A stretch of DNA of 64,000 nt from Halolamina rubra (GTDB lineage Archaea > Halobacteriota > Halobacteria > Halobacteriales > Haloferacaceae), in the NCBI RefSeq assembly GCF_000739555.1, contig NZ_BBJN01000033.1, positions 1-64,000 on the forward strand. Direction: 5' to 3'. Every line of letters starts with the position of its first letter. The first letter of the stretch is position 1. The position numbers and the translations under genes are program-made. The notes beneath the pieces are model-generated. The model worked only from the letters and a program-made list of their open reading frames with translations, ran no database searches and had not been told where the DNA came from. Below, in pieces: positions 52,467-61,739 of this stretch.

Positions 52467-52909
52467 ACGGGATCCCGGACGAACTGCTCGCCGTCGATCG
52501 GTTCGGCCAGTTCGTCTCCGTCGGCGCGGTCGGCGCCGTGTTCGACCTCACGACGAGCTCGGTGCTGAGCGCCGGCGTCGGCGTCCCGCCCGAGATCGCG
52601 AAGCTGGTCGGCGCCGAGGTGGCGATCGTCGTCATGTTCGTCGTCAACGAGCGCTGGACGTTCGCGGCCCACGGCGACGACGGCGGCTGGGCGATCCTGC
52701 GCCGGTTCCTGAAGTCGAACCTGGTGCGCAGCGGCGGCGTCGCCGTCCAAGTCGGCGTGGTGGCGGCACTGACACGGCTCCCGATCGCGCTGACGGCGTT
52801 CGGCGTGGATCTCTGGGAGCTGGCGACGTTCCCGATCGCGATCGGCTGCTCGCTCCTGCTGAACTACGTGCTCGAGAGCCTGTTCACGTGGCGAGTGACC
52901 GCTGACTGA
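52463..52909 (+). CDS. GtrA-family membrane protein
   Basis: The 148-residue product has four helices and the GtrA pattern: FGQFVSVGAVGAVFDLTTSS, AEVAIVVMFVVNERWTFAAH and CSLLLNYVLESLFTWRV. GtrA proteins flip or position lipid-linked sugars made by a neighbouring GT2. It has a GTG start overlapping the glycosyltransferase stop. Confidence 0.88.
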   Translation: MNGIPDELLAVDRFGQFVSVGAVGAVFDLTTSSVLSAGVGVPPEIAKLVGAEVAIVVMFVVNERWTFAAHGDDGGWAILRRFLKSNLVRSGGVAVQVGVVAALTRLPIALTAFGVDLWELATFPIAIGCSLLLNYVLESLFTWRVTAD

Positions 52910-52947
52910 CCCCGGGAAGAACCGACAGAGGGCGACCGAAACAGAAC

Positions 52948-52955
52948 GCTTAACC
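52948..52955 (+). promoter_or_regulatory. Promoter box of initiator tRNA-Met
   Basis: GCTTAACC lies 24-31 nt before the tRNA 5' end, matching an archaeal TATA position. Confidence 0.45.
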
Positions 52956-52978
52956 GTCGTACCCGATTTGGTACAGGT

Positions 52979-53053
52979 AGCGGGATGGGATAGCCAGGAG
53001 ATTCCGCCGGGCTCATAACCCGGAGATCGGTAGTTCAAATCTACCTCCCGCTA
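52979..53053 (+). tRNA. Initiator tRNA-Met (anticodon CAT)
   Basis: The sequence folds with acceptor AGCGGGA/TCCCGCT, anticodon stem CCGGG/CCCGG around loop CTCATAA, and T arm GGTAGTTCAAATCTACC. The three G-C pairs of the anticodon stem and the A1-T72 pair are initiator features. It lacks an intron and encoded CCA. Confidence 0.95.
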
Positions 53054-53059
53054 TATTCT

Positions 53060-53114
53060 CCTGCCGGCCGACGACGAACAACGAACATCGTGAGCTGTGA
53101 GTCCGGCCGGCAGG
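53060..53114 (+). repeat. Inverted repeat downstream of initiator tRNA
   Basis: CCTGCCGGCCG at 53060-53070 pairs with CGGCCGGCAGG at 53104-53114 (11 bp, 33-nt loop). It could form a hairpin at the tRNA transcript end. Further on, GGTTCGAATCTCCCTCCCA near 53179-53197 resembles a tRNA T arm, and TCTACCTCCCG (53208-53218) repeats 11 nt of the tRNA 3' end. No complete RNA gene is seen to 53232. Confidence 0.5.
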
Positions 53115-53232
53115 GATGTAGCGACGGAGTAGATTTGTACCCAGAGGGGGAGCGAGCGCCAGCGAGCGAACCCCTCGTGGTTCGAATCTCCCTCCCAAGA
53201 TTCACCTTCTACCTCCCGACAGCAGGCCCTTC

Positions 53233-53487
53233 TCACTCCCCCTCGTCAGCGAGCGCCGCGGCGATGCGCTCCTCGTCGCCGAGCCTGACCGCCACGACGA
53301 ACCCTGCGACCGCCAGTACGATGCCGACGGCGACGCCGGCGACGCGACTGACGAGCGACAGCGAGCCGACTATCGACGCAGCGAACGGGTCGGCGGTTCG
53401 GTAGCCGAGGAAGGCGGCGGCGAACGCCACGCCGCCGATCGAGACGGCCCCGCCGACGTAGGTCATCACGGTCTCGAACGCGGACAT
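53233..53487 (-). CDS. Two-helix membrane protein, unknown
   Basis: The 84-residue product has helices MTYVGGAVSIGGVAFAAAFL and VAGVAVGIVLAVAGFVVAVR with an acidic end (EERIAAALADEGE). The ATG at 53487 was chosen as the upstream part is Arg-rich. No family is recognised. Confidence 0.6.
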   Translation of the reverse strand: MSAFETVMTYVGGAVSIGGVAFAAAFLGYRTADPFAASIVGSLSLVSRVAGVAVGIVLAVAGFVVAVRLGDEERIAAALADEGE

Positions 53488-53600
53488 CAGTCTGCCCCTC
53501 GGAAGGCGCCGACAAACCGCTTTCGGCGCTCCCGCGACCGGCGCGACAGCGTGACCACAGACCCAAACGCCCTTCAGAACCCCTCGACTACCGGCTCCCA

Positions 53601-54029
53601 ATGCCTCCCGGGGAACGCATCGCCGATCTCGACGCCGTACCGGACGACAGCAGCCTCCTGATCACCGTCGCGGACCGCGAGAGCGGCGAGGAGCGCGAGG
53701 CCATCCTCGTCCGGGCGGGCGACGGCGTCGCCGCGTGGTTCAACTACTGCCAGCACTGGCGCGACGTGAACCTCGACACCGGCGACGGCGCGGTCCTCCG
53801 GGACGGCGAGCTCGTCTGCAAGCGCCACGGCGCCACGTTCGAGCGCGACAGCGGCGAGTGCACGTTCGGCCCCTGTGAGGGGGCGGTGCTCGACGAGCTC
53901 CCCGTCGAACTCGCCGACGGCGGCGTGTTCCTCGACGCCGACGGCTACGAGTTCGTCCGCGTGGGCGCGAGCGAGGACGACGCGGACGACGACATCCACA
54001 AGTCGACGGAGTCCCGGATCGGCTTCTGA
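53601..54029 (+). CDS. Rieske [2Fe-2S] domain protein
   Basis: The 142-residue product has the cluster motifs CQH (Cys50, His52) and CKRH (Cys73, His76) spaced as C-x-H-x20-C-x2-H, in FNYCQHWRDVNLD and LVCKRHGATF. It has no signal peptide or membrane anchor, so it is a soluble Rieske-type ferredoxin rather than a bc-complex Rieske subunit. The final His-Gly motif is that of ferredoxin components of oxygenases. Its electron partner is not visible nearby. Confidence 0.87.
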   Translation: MPPGERIADLDAVPDDSSLLITVADRESGEEREAILVRAGDGVAAWFNYCQHWRDVNLDTGDGAVLRDGELVCKRHGATFERDSGECTFGPCEGAVLDELPVELADGGVFLDADGYEFVRVGASEDDADDDIHKSTESRIGF

Positions 54030-54070
54030 GGAAGGACGGATTGATACCGCCGCGGCCCCTGGCTCCGGCA

Positions 54071-54220
54071 ATGAGCGAGGAGGACGGCGACCTGTACGAC
54101 GACGGCCTGCCCGAGGGCGAGAGCCCCGAGGAGGACGGGCTGGTGCTCAAGTTCATTATCGCCGCCGTGCTGCTGATCCTGCTGTACGCGGTCGCGACCA
54201 TCCTGCTGGCCGCGAGCTAG
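54071..54220 (+). CDS. Short membrane protein with C-terminal helix
   Basis: A 49-codon frame: a strongly acidic N-terminus (MSEEDGDLYDDGLPEGESPE) followed by one helix (FIIAAVLLILLYAVATILLA). It lies 41 nt after the Rieske gene and ends on a CTAG shared with the pabC-like gene. Its composition is typical of haloarchaeal small membrane proteins; function unknown. Confidence 0.65.
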   Translation: MSEEDGDLYDDGLPEGESPEEDGLVLKFIIAAVLLILLYAVATILLAAS

Positions 54221-55095
54221 TAGTACGCGTCCTCGACGCGCTCCCGGTAGCGCCGGGCGAGCAGCTCCGTCACCGGGCCGCCGCCGACGGTCGCGCCGTC
54301 GACGGCGTCGACGGGCCTGATCTCCCACGTGGAGTTGGTGCAGAACAGCTCTTCCGCCGAGCGCAGCGTCTCCGGGCCGAACGTCCCTTCGCGGACGGGG
54401 ATCCCCTCATCGTCGGCGATGTCGAGCACGGTCGCTCGGGTGATCCCCGGGAGCACCGGCCCCGAGAGCGCCGGGGTGAGCAGCCCGTCGCCGTCGACCG
54501 CGAACACGTTGCTGGTCGCCCCCTCCGCGACGTGGCCCGCCGAATCGAGCATGATCGCCTCGTCGGCGTCGGTGCCCCGGAGTTCGAGTCGCGCGAGGAT
54601 CCCGTTCAGGTAGTTATGCGTCTTCGCTCGCGCGGGCACGGCGGCGTCGGGGATCCGCCGGGTCGATACCGTCTGTAGCGTCGCCGGGCCGTCCCAGACG
54701 GACTCGCCCGAGAGCCCGCCCCGCGGGAGCGGTTTGACGACGACGACCACGGTCGGATCGACCTCGGGGTCGGGGTCGAGCTTGCCGGGCTGGACGCCCC
54801 GCGAGATCGAGAGCCGGACGTAGGCGTCGGCCAGGTCGTTCGCATCGAGTGTCGCGAGGATCCGGTTGTGGAGGTCGTCGCGAGCCAGCCCGTGGTCGAT
54901 CGCGAGCAGGTCGCAGGTCTCGGCGAGTCGGTCGGCGTGGGCGTCCCAGCCGAACACGTCGCCGCCGTACGCGCGGAGCGTCTCGAAGGCGGCGTCGCCG
55001 TACTGGAACCCGCGGTCCTCGACCGACACCGTCGCCTCGCCGGCCGGGACGAGCTCGCCGTCGACGTGGAACACGCGGTCCGATCCGTCGCTCAT
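54217..55095 (-). CDS. pabC: Class IV aminotransferase, aminodeoxychorismate lyase-like
   Basis: The 292-residue product has fold-IV motifs: VSVEDRGFQYGDAAFETLRA, the PLP lysine in PARAKTHNYLNGILARLEL, EAIMLDSAGHVAEGATSNVF and ELFCTNSTWEIRPVDAVDG. With PabA and PabB it would convert aminodeoxychorismate to p-aminobenzoate, a folate precursor. Branched-chain or D-amino-acid transferases share the fold, but the operon (4-nt overlap with pabA) favours PabC. Confidence 0.85.
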   Translation of the reverse strand: MSDGSDRVFHVDGELVPAGEATVSVEDRGFQYGDAAFETLRAYGGDVFGWDAHADRLAETCDLLAIDHGLARDDLHNRILATLDANDLADAYVRLSISRGVQPGKLDPDPEVDPTVVVVVKPLPRGGLSGESVWDGPATLQTVSTRRIPDAAVPARAKTHNYLNGILARLELRGTDADEAIMLDSAGHVAEGATSNVFAVDGDGLLTPALSGPVLPGITRATVLDIADDEGIPVREGTFGPETLRSAEELFCTNSTWEIRPVDAVDGATVGGGPVTELLARRYRERVEDAYY

Positions 55096-55694
55096 GGCTC
55101 CCACCCACGGCTCGTCGCGAGAAAGTTCTTGATCATCGTTTTCCCGTGCTCGGTGAGGATGCTCTCGGGGTGGAACTGGACGCCCACGTGGGGCTGCTCC
55201 CGGTGGCGGACCGCCATCACGACGCTCTCGTCGTCGGTCGTCGCCGTCTCGACCAGGGCGTCCGGAATCGCCGAGCGCTCGACCGCCAGCGAGTGGTAGC
55301 GCCCGACCTCGATCCCGTCGGGCAGGTCGGCGAACACGCCCGCGCCGTCGTGGCTGATCCGCGAGGGCTTGCCGTGGACGACCGCCTCGGCGTGGCCCAC
55401 CGGGGCGCCGTTGGCGGCACAGAGCGCCTGGTGGCCGAGACAGACCCCCAGCGTCGGGTAGCTGAGCTCGCTGAACACCGCCATCGAGACCCCGGCCTCC
55501 TGGGGCGTCCCGGGCCCCGGGGAGACGACGATGCCGTCCGGGTCGAGCTCGCGGATCCCGGCGGCGTCGACGGCGTCGTTGCGCCGCACGATCACCTCGC
55601 CGTCAAGCGGTTGGACCGCCTCGCCGACGTACTGCACGAGGTTGTACACGAAGGAGTCGTAGTTGTCGATCACGAGGATCGCCGGGCCGCTCAT
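55092..55694 (-). CDS. pabA: Glutamine amidotransferase, aminodeoxychorismate/anthranilate synthase component II
   Basis: The 200-residue class I amidotransferase has [20 protein letters not shown], the oxyanion loop [13 protein letters not shown], the nucleophile in [14 protein letters not shown], and the His-Glu pair in [15 protein letters not shown]. It delivers ammonia to the chorismate enzyme in the next gene. PabA and TrpG are nearly indistinguishable by sequence. The start overlaps pabB stop (ATGA). Confidence 0.9.
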   Translation of the reverse strand: MSGPAILVIDNYDSFVYNLVQYVGEAVQPLDGEVIVRRNDAVDAAGIRELDPDGIVVSPGPGTPQEAGVSMAVFSELSYPTLGVCLGHQALCAANGAPVGHAEAVVHGKPSRISHDGAGVFADLPDGIEVGRYHSLAVERSAIPDALVETATTDDESVVMAVRHREQPHVGVQFHPESILTEHGKTMIKNFLATSRGWEP

Positions 55695-57253
55695 CGCTCG
55701 GCCCTCGCGCCGTCGTCGTCCGCATCGGCGGCCACTTCGAGGCCGCCGGCCTCCAGCGCGTCGTCGACGGCGCGGATCAGCGCCCGGGCCTTGTCCAGCG
55801 TCTCCTCGTACTCCGCGTCCGGCTCGGAGTCGTGAACGATCCCGGCGCCGACGCTGAGGTGGTACTCCTGGGCGTGGCGCACCAGCGTCCGGATCACGAT
55901 GTTGAGGGTCGCGCGGCCGTCGAAGCCGAAGATCCCCATGCTGCCGGTGTAGGGGCCGCGGCGACGGCTCTCGAGCTCGTCGATGATCTCCATCGTCCGG
56001 GGTTTGGGCGCGCCGGTGATGGTGCCGCCGGGGAACGTGGCGGCGATCGCGTCGGCGAGCGTCGCGTCCTCGCGGAGTCGCCCCTCGACCAGCGAGACGA
56101 GATGCATCACCTCCGCGTAGCGGTCGATCCGGCGGTACTCCGTCACCTCGACGCTGCCGTACTCGCTGATCTTGCCGAGGTCGTTTCGCTCCAGGTCGAC
56201 CAGCATCGCGTGCTCGGCGCGCTCCTTCTCGTCGCTCCCGAGGTCGTCGGCGAGCGCGGCATCTTCCGCCTCGGTGTCGCCGCGGGGTCGCGTGCCGGCG
56301 ATGGGTTCGGTCAGCAGGCGGTCGCCGTCGCGGTCCAGCAGGAGCTCCGGGCTCGCGCTCACGAGGTCGACGCCGGGGAACTCCAGCAGCCCGGAGTACG
56401 GCGCCGGGTTCACCGCCCGGAGCGCGTCGTAGGCGTCGACGGGGTGGACCGCGGCGGGCGCGGCGAGGCGCTGTGAGACGTTCGCCTGGAACGTGTCGCC
56501 CGCCCGGACGTACTCCTTCACGCGGCGCACCCGCTCGCGGAACTGCTCGCGGCCGCAGGTGCTCTCGAACGCCGCCTCGTCGGCCGAAACCGGGGCGGCC
56601 CCAACCGCTGGGTCGCCGTCGTGGACCCGCCGACAGAGCTCGCGGGCGTCGGCAAGCGCGTCGTCGTAGCGGGCGTCGAGTGCGGCGTCGTCGGCGCCCG
56701 CGGGGACCGCCGGACAGGCGGTGATCCGCAGCGTCACGTCGCCGTCGTGTGGCTCCTCCCAGGCGGCCAGGCAGTCGTAGACGGCGACCTGCAGCGTCGG
56801 GAGGCCGCGGTCGTCGCCGTCGCCGTCCGGCAGGGACTCCAGCTCCCGCGCGACGTCGTAGGAGAGCCAGCCGATGGCGCCGCAGGGGTAGGGCACGTCG
56901 CAGTCGCCGCGAGCCAGCCCCTCACCGTCGAGCAGGCCGTCGAGCGCCGCCAGCGTCGGGGAGTCCCCCGAGCCGAACCGGCGGTCGTCGGCGTCCCCGC
57001 GGCGGGTTTCTGCCAGCACGGCGTCGCGGGAGACGGTGAGCCTGTCGACGGGGTCGACGCCGAAGTACCCCCAGCCCGACTGCCCGCCGGTGGTTTCGAG
57101 GAAGGCGCCGCCGTCGTCCCGGGCGCGTCGGTAGGCGTCGAACGGGTCGGCGACGACGGTCCGCAGTTCGACGGGCACCCGGGCGCCCGCCGGCGCGTCG
57201 GCGGCCACGGCGTGGAACTCCTCGCGCGTCGTGGCCACCGTGGGTTCGGTCAT
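55691..57253 (-). CDS. pabB: Chorismate-binding enzyme, aminodeoxychorismate synthase component I (or anthranilate synthase)
   Basis: The 520-residue product has the chorismate-binding fold: GWGYFGVDP in the N-terminal domain, [59 protein letters not shown] and [20 protein letters not shown]. The motif PIAGT, with Ala at residue ~319, resembles anthranilate synthase, whereas many PabB proteins have PIKGT with a catalytic Lys. The adjoining pabC-like gene favours p-aminobenzoate. It is first of the three-gene operon. Confidence 0.85.
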   Translation of the reverse strand: MTEPTVATTREEFHAVAADAPAGARVPVELRTVVADPFDAYRRARDDGGAFLETTGGQSGWGYFGVDPVDRLTVSRDAVLAETRRGDADDRRFGSGDSPTLAALDGLLDGEGLARGDCDVPYPCGAIGWLSYDVARELESLPDGDGDDRGLPTLQVAVYDCLAAWEEPHDGDVTLRITACPAVPAGADDAALDARYDDALADARELCRRVHDGDPAVGAAPVSADEAAFESTCGREQFRERVRRVKEYVRAGDTFQANVSQRLAAPAAVHPVDAYDALRAVNPAPYSGLLEFPGVDLVSASPELLLDRDGDRLLTEPIAGTRPRGDTEAEDAALADDLGSDEKERAEHAMLVDLERNDLGKISEYGSVEVTEYRRIDRYAEVMHLVSLVEGRLREDATLADAIAATFPGGTITGAPKPRTMEIIDELESRRRGPYTGSMGIFGFDGRATLNIVIRTLVRHAQEYHLSVGAGIVHDSEPDAEYEETLDKARALIRAVDDALEAGGLEVAADADDDGARAER

Positions 57254-57299
57254 GACTCCACGGTCGGCAGGTAGCGGCTAAAAACGGGCGGGTCCGTCG

Positions 57300-57929
57300 T
57301 CAGTCGTCCCGGTCGTTCGCGCGGTCGATCCACTTCTGGACCGTCCCCTCCGGCGCCGTCGTCCGCTCGGCGACCTCGGCGGCGTCGGCGTCGCGGAGCT
57401 CCGCGACCGTCTCGATGCCGATCTCGCCCAGTCGCTCGGAGTAGGCCGGGCCGATCCCCTTGATCTCGTCGACCGACGGCGAGTCCGTCGCCGCCTCGGC
57501 CGCCTCGTCGGCGTCGGGGCCGGCATCCGCCACGTCGGTGGTCTCGTCGTCGGACTCCGGGCCCGCTGCCTCCGCGGGTTCGGCGCGCCCGGACGGCTCC
57601 TCCTGGGCGATCTCCTCGTCGACGAGCGACTCCGTCGACGCGTCGGCGTCGGTCTCGGCGGCGACCGGTTCGTCGTCCGCCTCGTCGGTCGCGGCGTCGT
57701 CGTCCCCCGATTCGTCGTCAGCCTCCTCGGTCGCCCCGTCCTCGGCCGACTCCGTGTCGGTGGTCGAGTCTGCCTGTTCGTCGTCGGCCTCGTCGGTGCC
57801 CTTCACCGCCGCCTCGGTCTCGGCGTCGGCGTCGTCGCGGTCCTGCACCGTCACGTCGCGCTCGGATCGCCCGGCGTCGTCCGAACCGGAGTCGAGCCCG
57901 AGGAGCCGTTTGAGCTTCCCCAGTACCAT
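57300..57929 (-). CDS. Acidic helix-hairpin-helix protein
   Basis: The 209-residue product starts with a basic patch (MVLGKLKRLLGLD), then about 130 residues of Asp/Glu/Ala-rich low complexity, and a C-terminal HhH domain, SVDEIKGIGPAYSERLGEIG, IETVAELRDADAAEVAERT, of the DUF4332 or RecA-hairpin type that binds DNA without sequence preference. The acidic middle may be disordered at low salt. A DNA-repair or topology role is possible but unproven. Confidence 0.75.
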   Translation of the reverse strand: MVLGKLKRLLGLDSGSDDAGRSERDVTVQDRDDADAETEAAVKGTDEADDEQADSTTDTESAEDGATEEADDESGDDDAATDEADDEPVAAETDADASTESLVDEEIAQEEPSGRAEPAEAAGPESDDETTDVADAGPDADEAAEAATDSPSVDEIKGIGPAYSERLGEIGIETVAELRDADAAEVAERTTAPEGTVQKWIDRANDRDD

Positions 57930-58004
57930 GCTGTCGCGGAAGATGACCCCCGATGGTAAAAAGCCAGCGTCGCCCTCGGCCGTTTCGGCCCCCGAACCCC
58001 GCAG

Positions 58005-58820
58005 TCAGCCGGCGAGCCGGTCCCGGAGCGCCCCGTCCATCGCCGCCACGGGGGCGTCGACGCCGGTCCAGCGCTCGAACGCGGCGACGCCCTGGTACAG
58101 CAGCATCCAGGCGCCGTCGACCGTCGTCGCCCCCGCGTCGGCCGCGTCGCGCAGCAGCCTGGTCCGCAGCGGCGAGTAGACGGCGTCGAGCACCGCGAGC
58201 TCGCCGTGGAGCAGTTCGGCGGGCACGGGTGAACTATCCGGGTCGTCCATCCCGACGCTGGTGGCGTTGACGAGCAGGTCCGCCTCGGGGAGTCGGTCCG
58301 CCAGGGCGTCCAGCCCGCCGGCCTCGACGCCGAGGGCGGCGAACTCGTCGGCAAGCGTCTCGGCGCGCTCGACGGTGCGGTTGGCGACGAACGTCTCCGC
58401 GCCCGCGTCCGCGAGGGCGTACGTGGCCGCCCGCCCCGCGCCGCCGGCGCCGACGACGACGGCCGAGCGGCCCTCGATCACCACGTCGTGGTGCTCGAAC
58501 GCCCGGATCACGCCCTCGGTGTCGGTGTTGTGGCCCTCCGGCGTCCCCCCGTCGAAGGTGATCGTGTTGACGGCGCCGACCGCTTCCGCGGTTGGGGTCG
58601 GGTCGACGTAGGGGAGCACGTCCTGTTTGAACGGGACCGTCACGTTGAGCCCGGCGACGCCCAGCGCGTCGGCGCCGGCGATCGCCTCGTCGATCCGGTC
58701 CGGGTCGGGTTCGAGCGTGACGTACCGCGCGTCCAGCGAGCGCGCGTCGTAGGCGGCCTCGTGCATCGGCGGCGAGAGCGAGTGTTCGACCGGTCGGCCG
58801 ATCAGCCCGTACACGTCCAT
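58005..58820 (-). CDS. aroE: Shikimate dehydrogenase
   Basis: The 271-residue product has the substrate motif [37 protein letters not shown] with the catalytic Lys, the Asp in [15 protein letters not shown], and NADP-binding [20 protein letters not shown]. It reduces 3-dehydroshikimate to shikimate in aromatic amino acid synthesis. It is 75 nt from the HhH gene on the same strand, close to the pab cluster that uses chorismate. Confidence 0.94.
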   Translation of the reverse strand: MDVYGLIGRPVEHSLSPPMHEAAYDARSLDARYVTLEPDPDRIDEAIAGADALGVAGLNVTVPFKQDVLPYVDPTPTAEAVGAVNTITFDGGTPEGHNTDTEGVIRAFEHHDVVIEGRSAVVVGAGGAGRAATYALADAGAETFVANRTVERAETLADEFAALGVEAGGLDALADRLPEADLLVNATSVGMDDPDSSPVPAELLHGELAVLDAVYSPLRTRLLRDAADAGATTVDGAWMLLYQGVAAFERWTGVDAPVAAMDGALRDRLAG

Positions 58821-58909
58821 GCGTTCGGTGGGGTGAGCGGGCCGGAAAAAGGTCGCGGGCGCAGCCGGAGGCGACGGCTACTTGGCCGACCGGGGCTGAC
58901 CTCGGAGCA

Positions 58910-60247
58910 ATGAGTATCGGTATCGTCGTCTCGCGGGCCGACCGCGCGTCGGAGCACATCGGCGAGCAGCTGCTGGACCAGGGGGACTGGACCGAACACG
59001 AGGACGAGAAGCGGCCCGACGCCGCGGGCGGCGGCACGTACTACCGCGACGGGCCGTTCGAACTGCGGTCGTTCGACGACCTGCACATCCACCTCGACGA
59101 CCCGGCGCCGGCGTTCAGCGACGAGCCGCGCCTGCTGGTGTTCGTCTCCCGGCACGCCGGCGAGACGGGGGCGCTGTTGACCGGTCACTTCACCGGCAAC
59201 TTCGGCGAGGCGGAGTACGGCGGCGCGGACGGCGACCTCGCGGAGGCCGCCCCCAGCGCGCTCTCGGCGTACGTGAGCGCGCTCGAGGCCCACGCGCCAG
59301 AGAGGTACGAGGTCGCGATCGAGGGGACCCACCACGGGCCGACGGCGCTCGACACGCCGTCGATGTTCGCGGAGCTCGGTAGCGCCGAACAACAGTGGGA
59401 GGACCCCGACGGCGCCCGCGCGGTCGCGCAGGCGGTGCTCTCGCTGCGGGGCGTCGACGCCCACCGCGAGCGCCAGCTCGTCGGGATCGGCGGCGGCCAC
59501 TACGCCCCGCGGTTCTGGCGCGTCATCAGGGAGACGCCGTGGGCGGTCGGCCACGTCGCCAGCGACTGGCAGCTGTCGGAGCTGGGCCACCCGCGGAGCA
59601 ACGAGGCGCGCGCGGTGCTGGAGACCGCGTTCGAGCGCAGTGGCGCCAGCCACGCGCTGCTCGACGGCGACCACCCCGAACTCGCACGCACGATCGAGGA
59701 ACTGGGCTACAGGGTCGTGAGCGAGACGTGGGTCCGGACCGTCGGCGACCGCCCGCTGGCGCTGGTCGACGCGCTCGAGTCCGGCGTCGCGACCGTCGAC
59801 GAGGGGCTGCGGTTCGGTGCCCACGTTCCAGAGGCGCCGGAGGACTGGGAGGCGGTGAGCCTGCCGGACGACCTGCTCGCGGCCGCCCAGAACGTCGACG
59901 GCGAGGCGACCCGGGCGGCGGTGGCGGGCGCGACGGTCGCGTTCGACACGATCGAGAACGGGACCCGCGCGCGAGGTTCGGCGGCGGTGCCGGACGGCGA
60001 CCGCTACGGCGAGCTGATCGACGAGCTCGCGGCGATCCTGCGGGCGGAGTACGACGAGGTGCGCGTCGACGACGACGCCGTAATCGCCCGCGAGGAGGCG
60101 TTCGACCCGGAGAAAGCCGGGAAGCTCGGCGTCCCCGAGGGGCCGAAGATGGGGCGGCTCTCCGGCGGCGAGCCCGTCGAGGTCGGCGACGAGGAGATCC
60201 CGCCGTCGGCGGTGCTGAGCGAGCGAGAGGAGCGGTTCCCGGTCTGA
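58910..60247 (+). CDS. dtdA: D-aminoacyl-tRNA deacylase (DtdA/GEK1 family)
   Basis: The 445-residue product has the DtdA pattern: GIVVSRADRASEHIGEQLLD, LVFVSRHAGETGALLTGHFT, YEVAIEGTHHGPTALDTPSM and VGIGGGHYAPRFWRVIRETP. The histidines bind zinc. It removes D-amino acids from tRNA and is the archaeal and plant counterpart of bacterial Dtd. An added domain of about 170 residues follows residue 275, as in many haloarchaeal members. Confidence 0.93.
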   Translation: MSIGIVVSRADRASEHIGEQLLDQGDWTEHEDEKRPDAAGGGTYYRDGPFELRSFDDLHIHLDDPAPAFSDEPRLLVFVSRHAGETGALLTGHFTGNFGEAEYGGADGDLAEAAPSALSAYVSALEAHAPERYEVAIEGTHHGPTALDTPSMFAELGSAEQQWEDPDGARAVAQAVLSLRGVDAHRERQLVGIGGGHYAPRFWRVIRETPWAVGHVASDWQLSELGHPRSNEARAVLETAFERSGASHALLDGDHPELARTIEELGYRVVSETWVRTVGDRPLALVDALESGVATVDEGLRFGAHVPEAPEDWEAVSLPDDLLAAAQNVDGEATRAAVAGATVAFDTIENGTRARGSAAVPDGDRYGELIDELAAILRAEYDEVRVDDDAVIAREEAFDPEKAGKLGVPEGPKMGRLSGGEPVEVGDEEIPPSAVLSEREERFPV

Positions 60248-60320
60248 GCCGGCGTCGACGCCGCGCTGGGGGCCGGAAAGGGAGAAAGATGAATAGGCTC
60301 CACTGTATAGCAGGGGTCAA

Positions 60321-61475
60321 ATGGACTCTATCGTAGAGGAAGCTATCGACGAGGCCGAGGGCGAGGGCGGCGAGGAGCCCGACGCGACGGCCGAGGAGGA
60401 GACCCCGTCGGCGCAGGGCGCCGACGAGACCCCGACGTCTGGGAAGATGACCGACGAGCAGCTGCAGGACGTGCTGCAGGACCTCAAGACCAACATCACC
60501 GTGGTGGGCTGTGGCGGCGCCGGGGGCAACACGGTCAACCGCATGCACGAGGAGGGGATCCACGGCGCGAAGCTGGTCGCGGCCAACACCGACGTGCAGC
60601 ACCTCGTCTCCATCGAGGCCGACACGAAGATCCTGATGGGGAAGGAGAAAACCCAGGGTCGCGGCGCCGGCTCGCTCCCGCAGGTGGGCGAGGAGGCAGC
60701 GATCGAGTCCCAGGAGGAGATCAAGGAGTCGATCGACGGCTCGGACATGGTGTTCGTCACCGCCGGGCTCGGCGGCGGCACCGGCACGGGCTCGGCGCCC
60801 GTCGTCGCCAAGGCCGCCCAGGCCGCCGGCGCGCTGACGATCTCGATCGTCACCACCCCGTTCACCGCGGAGGGCGAGGTCCGACGAACCAACGCCGAGG
60901 CCGGGCTGGAACGACTGCGTGACGTGTCCGACACCGTCATCGTCGTGCCGAACGACCGCCTGCTCGACGCGGTCGGCAAGCTGCCCGTGAAGCAGGCGTT
61001 CAAAGTGTCCGACGAGGTGCTGATGCGCTCGGTGAAGGGGATCACCGAACTCATCACCAAGCCCGGGCTGGTGAACCTCGACTTCGCCGACGTGCGCACG
61101 GTGATGGAGAAGGGCGGCGTCGCGATGATCGGCCTCGGCGAGTCCGACACCGACGACAAGGCCGAGGACTCGGTGCAGTCCGCGCTCCGGTCGCCGTTAC
61201 TGGACGTGGACATCTCCGGCGCCAACTCCGCGCTGGTCAACGTCACCGGCGGCTCGGACATGTCCATCGGCGAGGCCGAGGGCGTCGTCGAGGAGATCTA
61301 CGACCGGATCGACCCCGACGCCCGCATCATCTGGGGCACCTCCGTCGACGAGGAGATCGAGGGGCGGATGCGCACGATGATCGTCGTGACCGGGGTGGAG
61401 TCCCCCCAGATCTACGGCGGCGGCGAGGCCGCCCAGCGCGGCCCGTCGAAGGAGCAGCTGCAGGACGTGAACTGA
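60321..61475 (+). CDS. ftsZ1: Cell division GTPase FtsZ1
   Basis: The 384-residue product has an acidic N-terminal tail (residues 1-55, [20 protein letters not shown]), then the tubulin/FtsZ GTPase domain: [40 protein letters not shown] (tubulin signature), [20 protein letters not shown] and [20 protein letters not shown] (T7 loop region). The C-terminal tail is short. Haloarchaea have two FtsZ proteins; this location before secE-spt5 marks it as FtsZ1, which organises the division site. Confidence 0.95.
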   Translation: MDSIVEEAIDEAEGEGGEEPDATAEEETPSAQGADETPTSGKMTDEQLQDVLQDLKTNITVVGCGGAGGNTVNRMHEEGIHGAKLVAANTDVQHLVSIEADTKILMGKEKTQGRGAGSLPQVGEEAAIESQEEIKESIDGSDMVFVTAGLGGGTGTGSAPVVAKAAQAAGALTISIVTTPFTAEGEVRRTNAEAGLERLRDVSDTVIVVPNDRLLDAVGKLPVKQAFKVSDEVLMRSVKGITELITKPGLVNLDFADVRTVMEKGGVAMIGLGESDTDDKAEDSVQSALRSPLLDVDISGANSALVNVTGGSDMSIGEAEGVVEEIYDRIDPDARIIWGTSVDEEIEGRMRTMIVVTGVESPQIYGGGEAAQRGPSKEQLQDVN

Positions 61476-61565
61476 TCGGCCCCCGGAGTCCTTCGTTTTC
61501 GCCCTCGACTCGGGCAGCCCGTATTCAATAGATAGAAAAGGCGTCGGGGAGAAGTTCCCGCCAAG

Positions 61566-61739
61566 ATGGACGTCAAATACGACCTCTCGGAGTACATCCG
61601 CGTGCTCAAGCTCGCGAGCACCCCCGAGTGGGAGGAGTTCTCGATGGTCGCCAAGGTCGCCGGCGCCGGTATCTTCCTCATCGGGCTGCTCGGCTTCCTG
61701 ATGTTCGCGGTGATGAGCTTCATCCCGGGTGGTGCGTAG
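61566..61739 (+). CDS. secE: Protein translocase subunit SecE (Sec61 gamma)
   Basis: The 57-residue product (MDVKYDLSEYIRVLKLASTP) has the amphipathic helix EWEEFSMVAKVAG and one membrane helix (IFLIGLLGFLMFAVMSFIPG). It stabilises SecY in the translocon. Its TAG is directly followed by the spt5 ATG. AT-rich CAATAGATAGAAAA at about 61524-61540 lies 26-42 nt upstream and may be a promoter. Confidence 0.92.
   Translation: MDVKYDLSEYIRVLKLASTPEWEEFSMVAKVAGAGIFLIGLLGFLMFAVMSFIPGGA

Noticed and set aside
53013-53236. Short ORFs such as MGGRFEPRG... and MRRACCREVEG...
   Set aside because: They overlap the initiator tRNA and its flanks, a known source of false ORFs.
55092-57253. Calling the cluster trpEG outright
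   Set aside because: The overlapping class IV aminotransferase favours PABA synthesis; the PIAGT motif is reported as a doubt instead.
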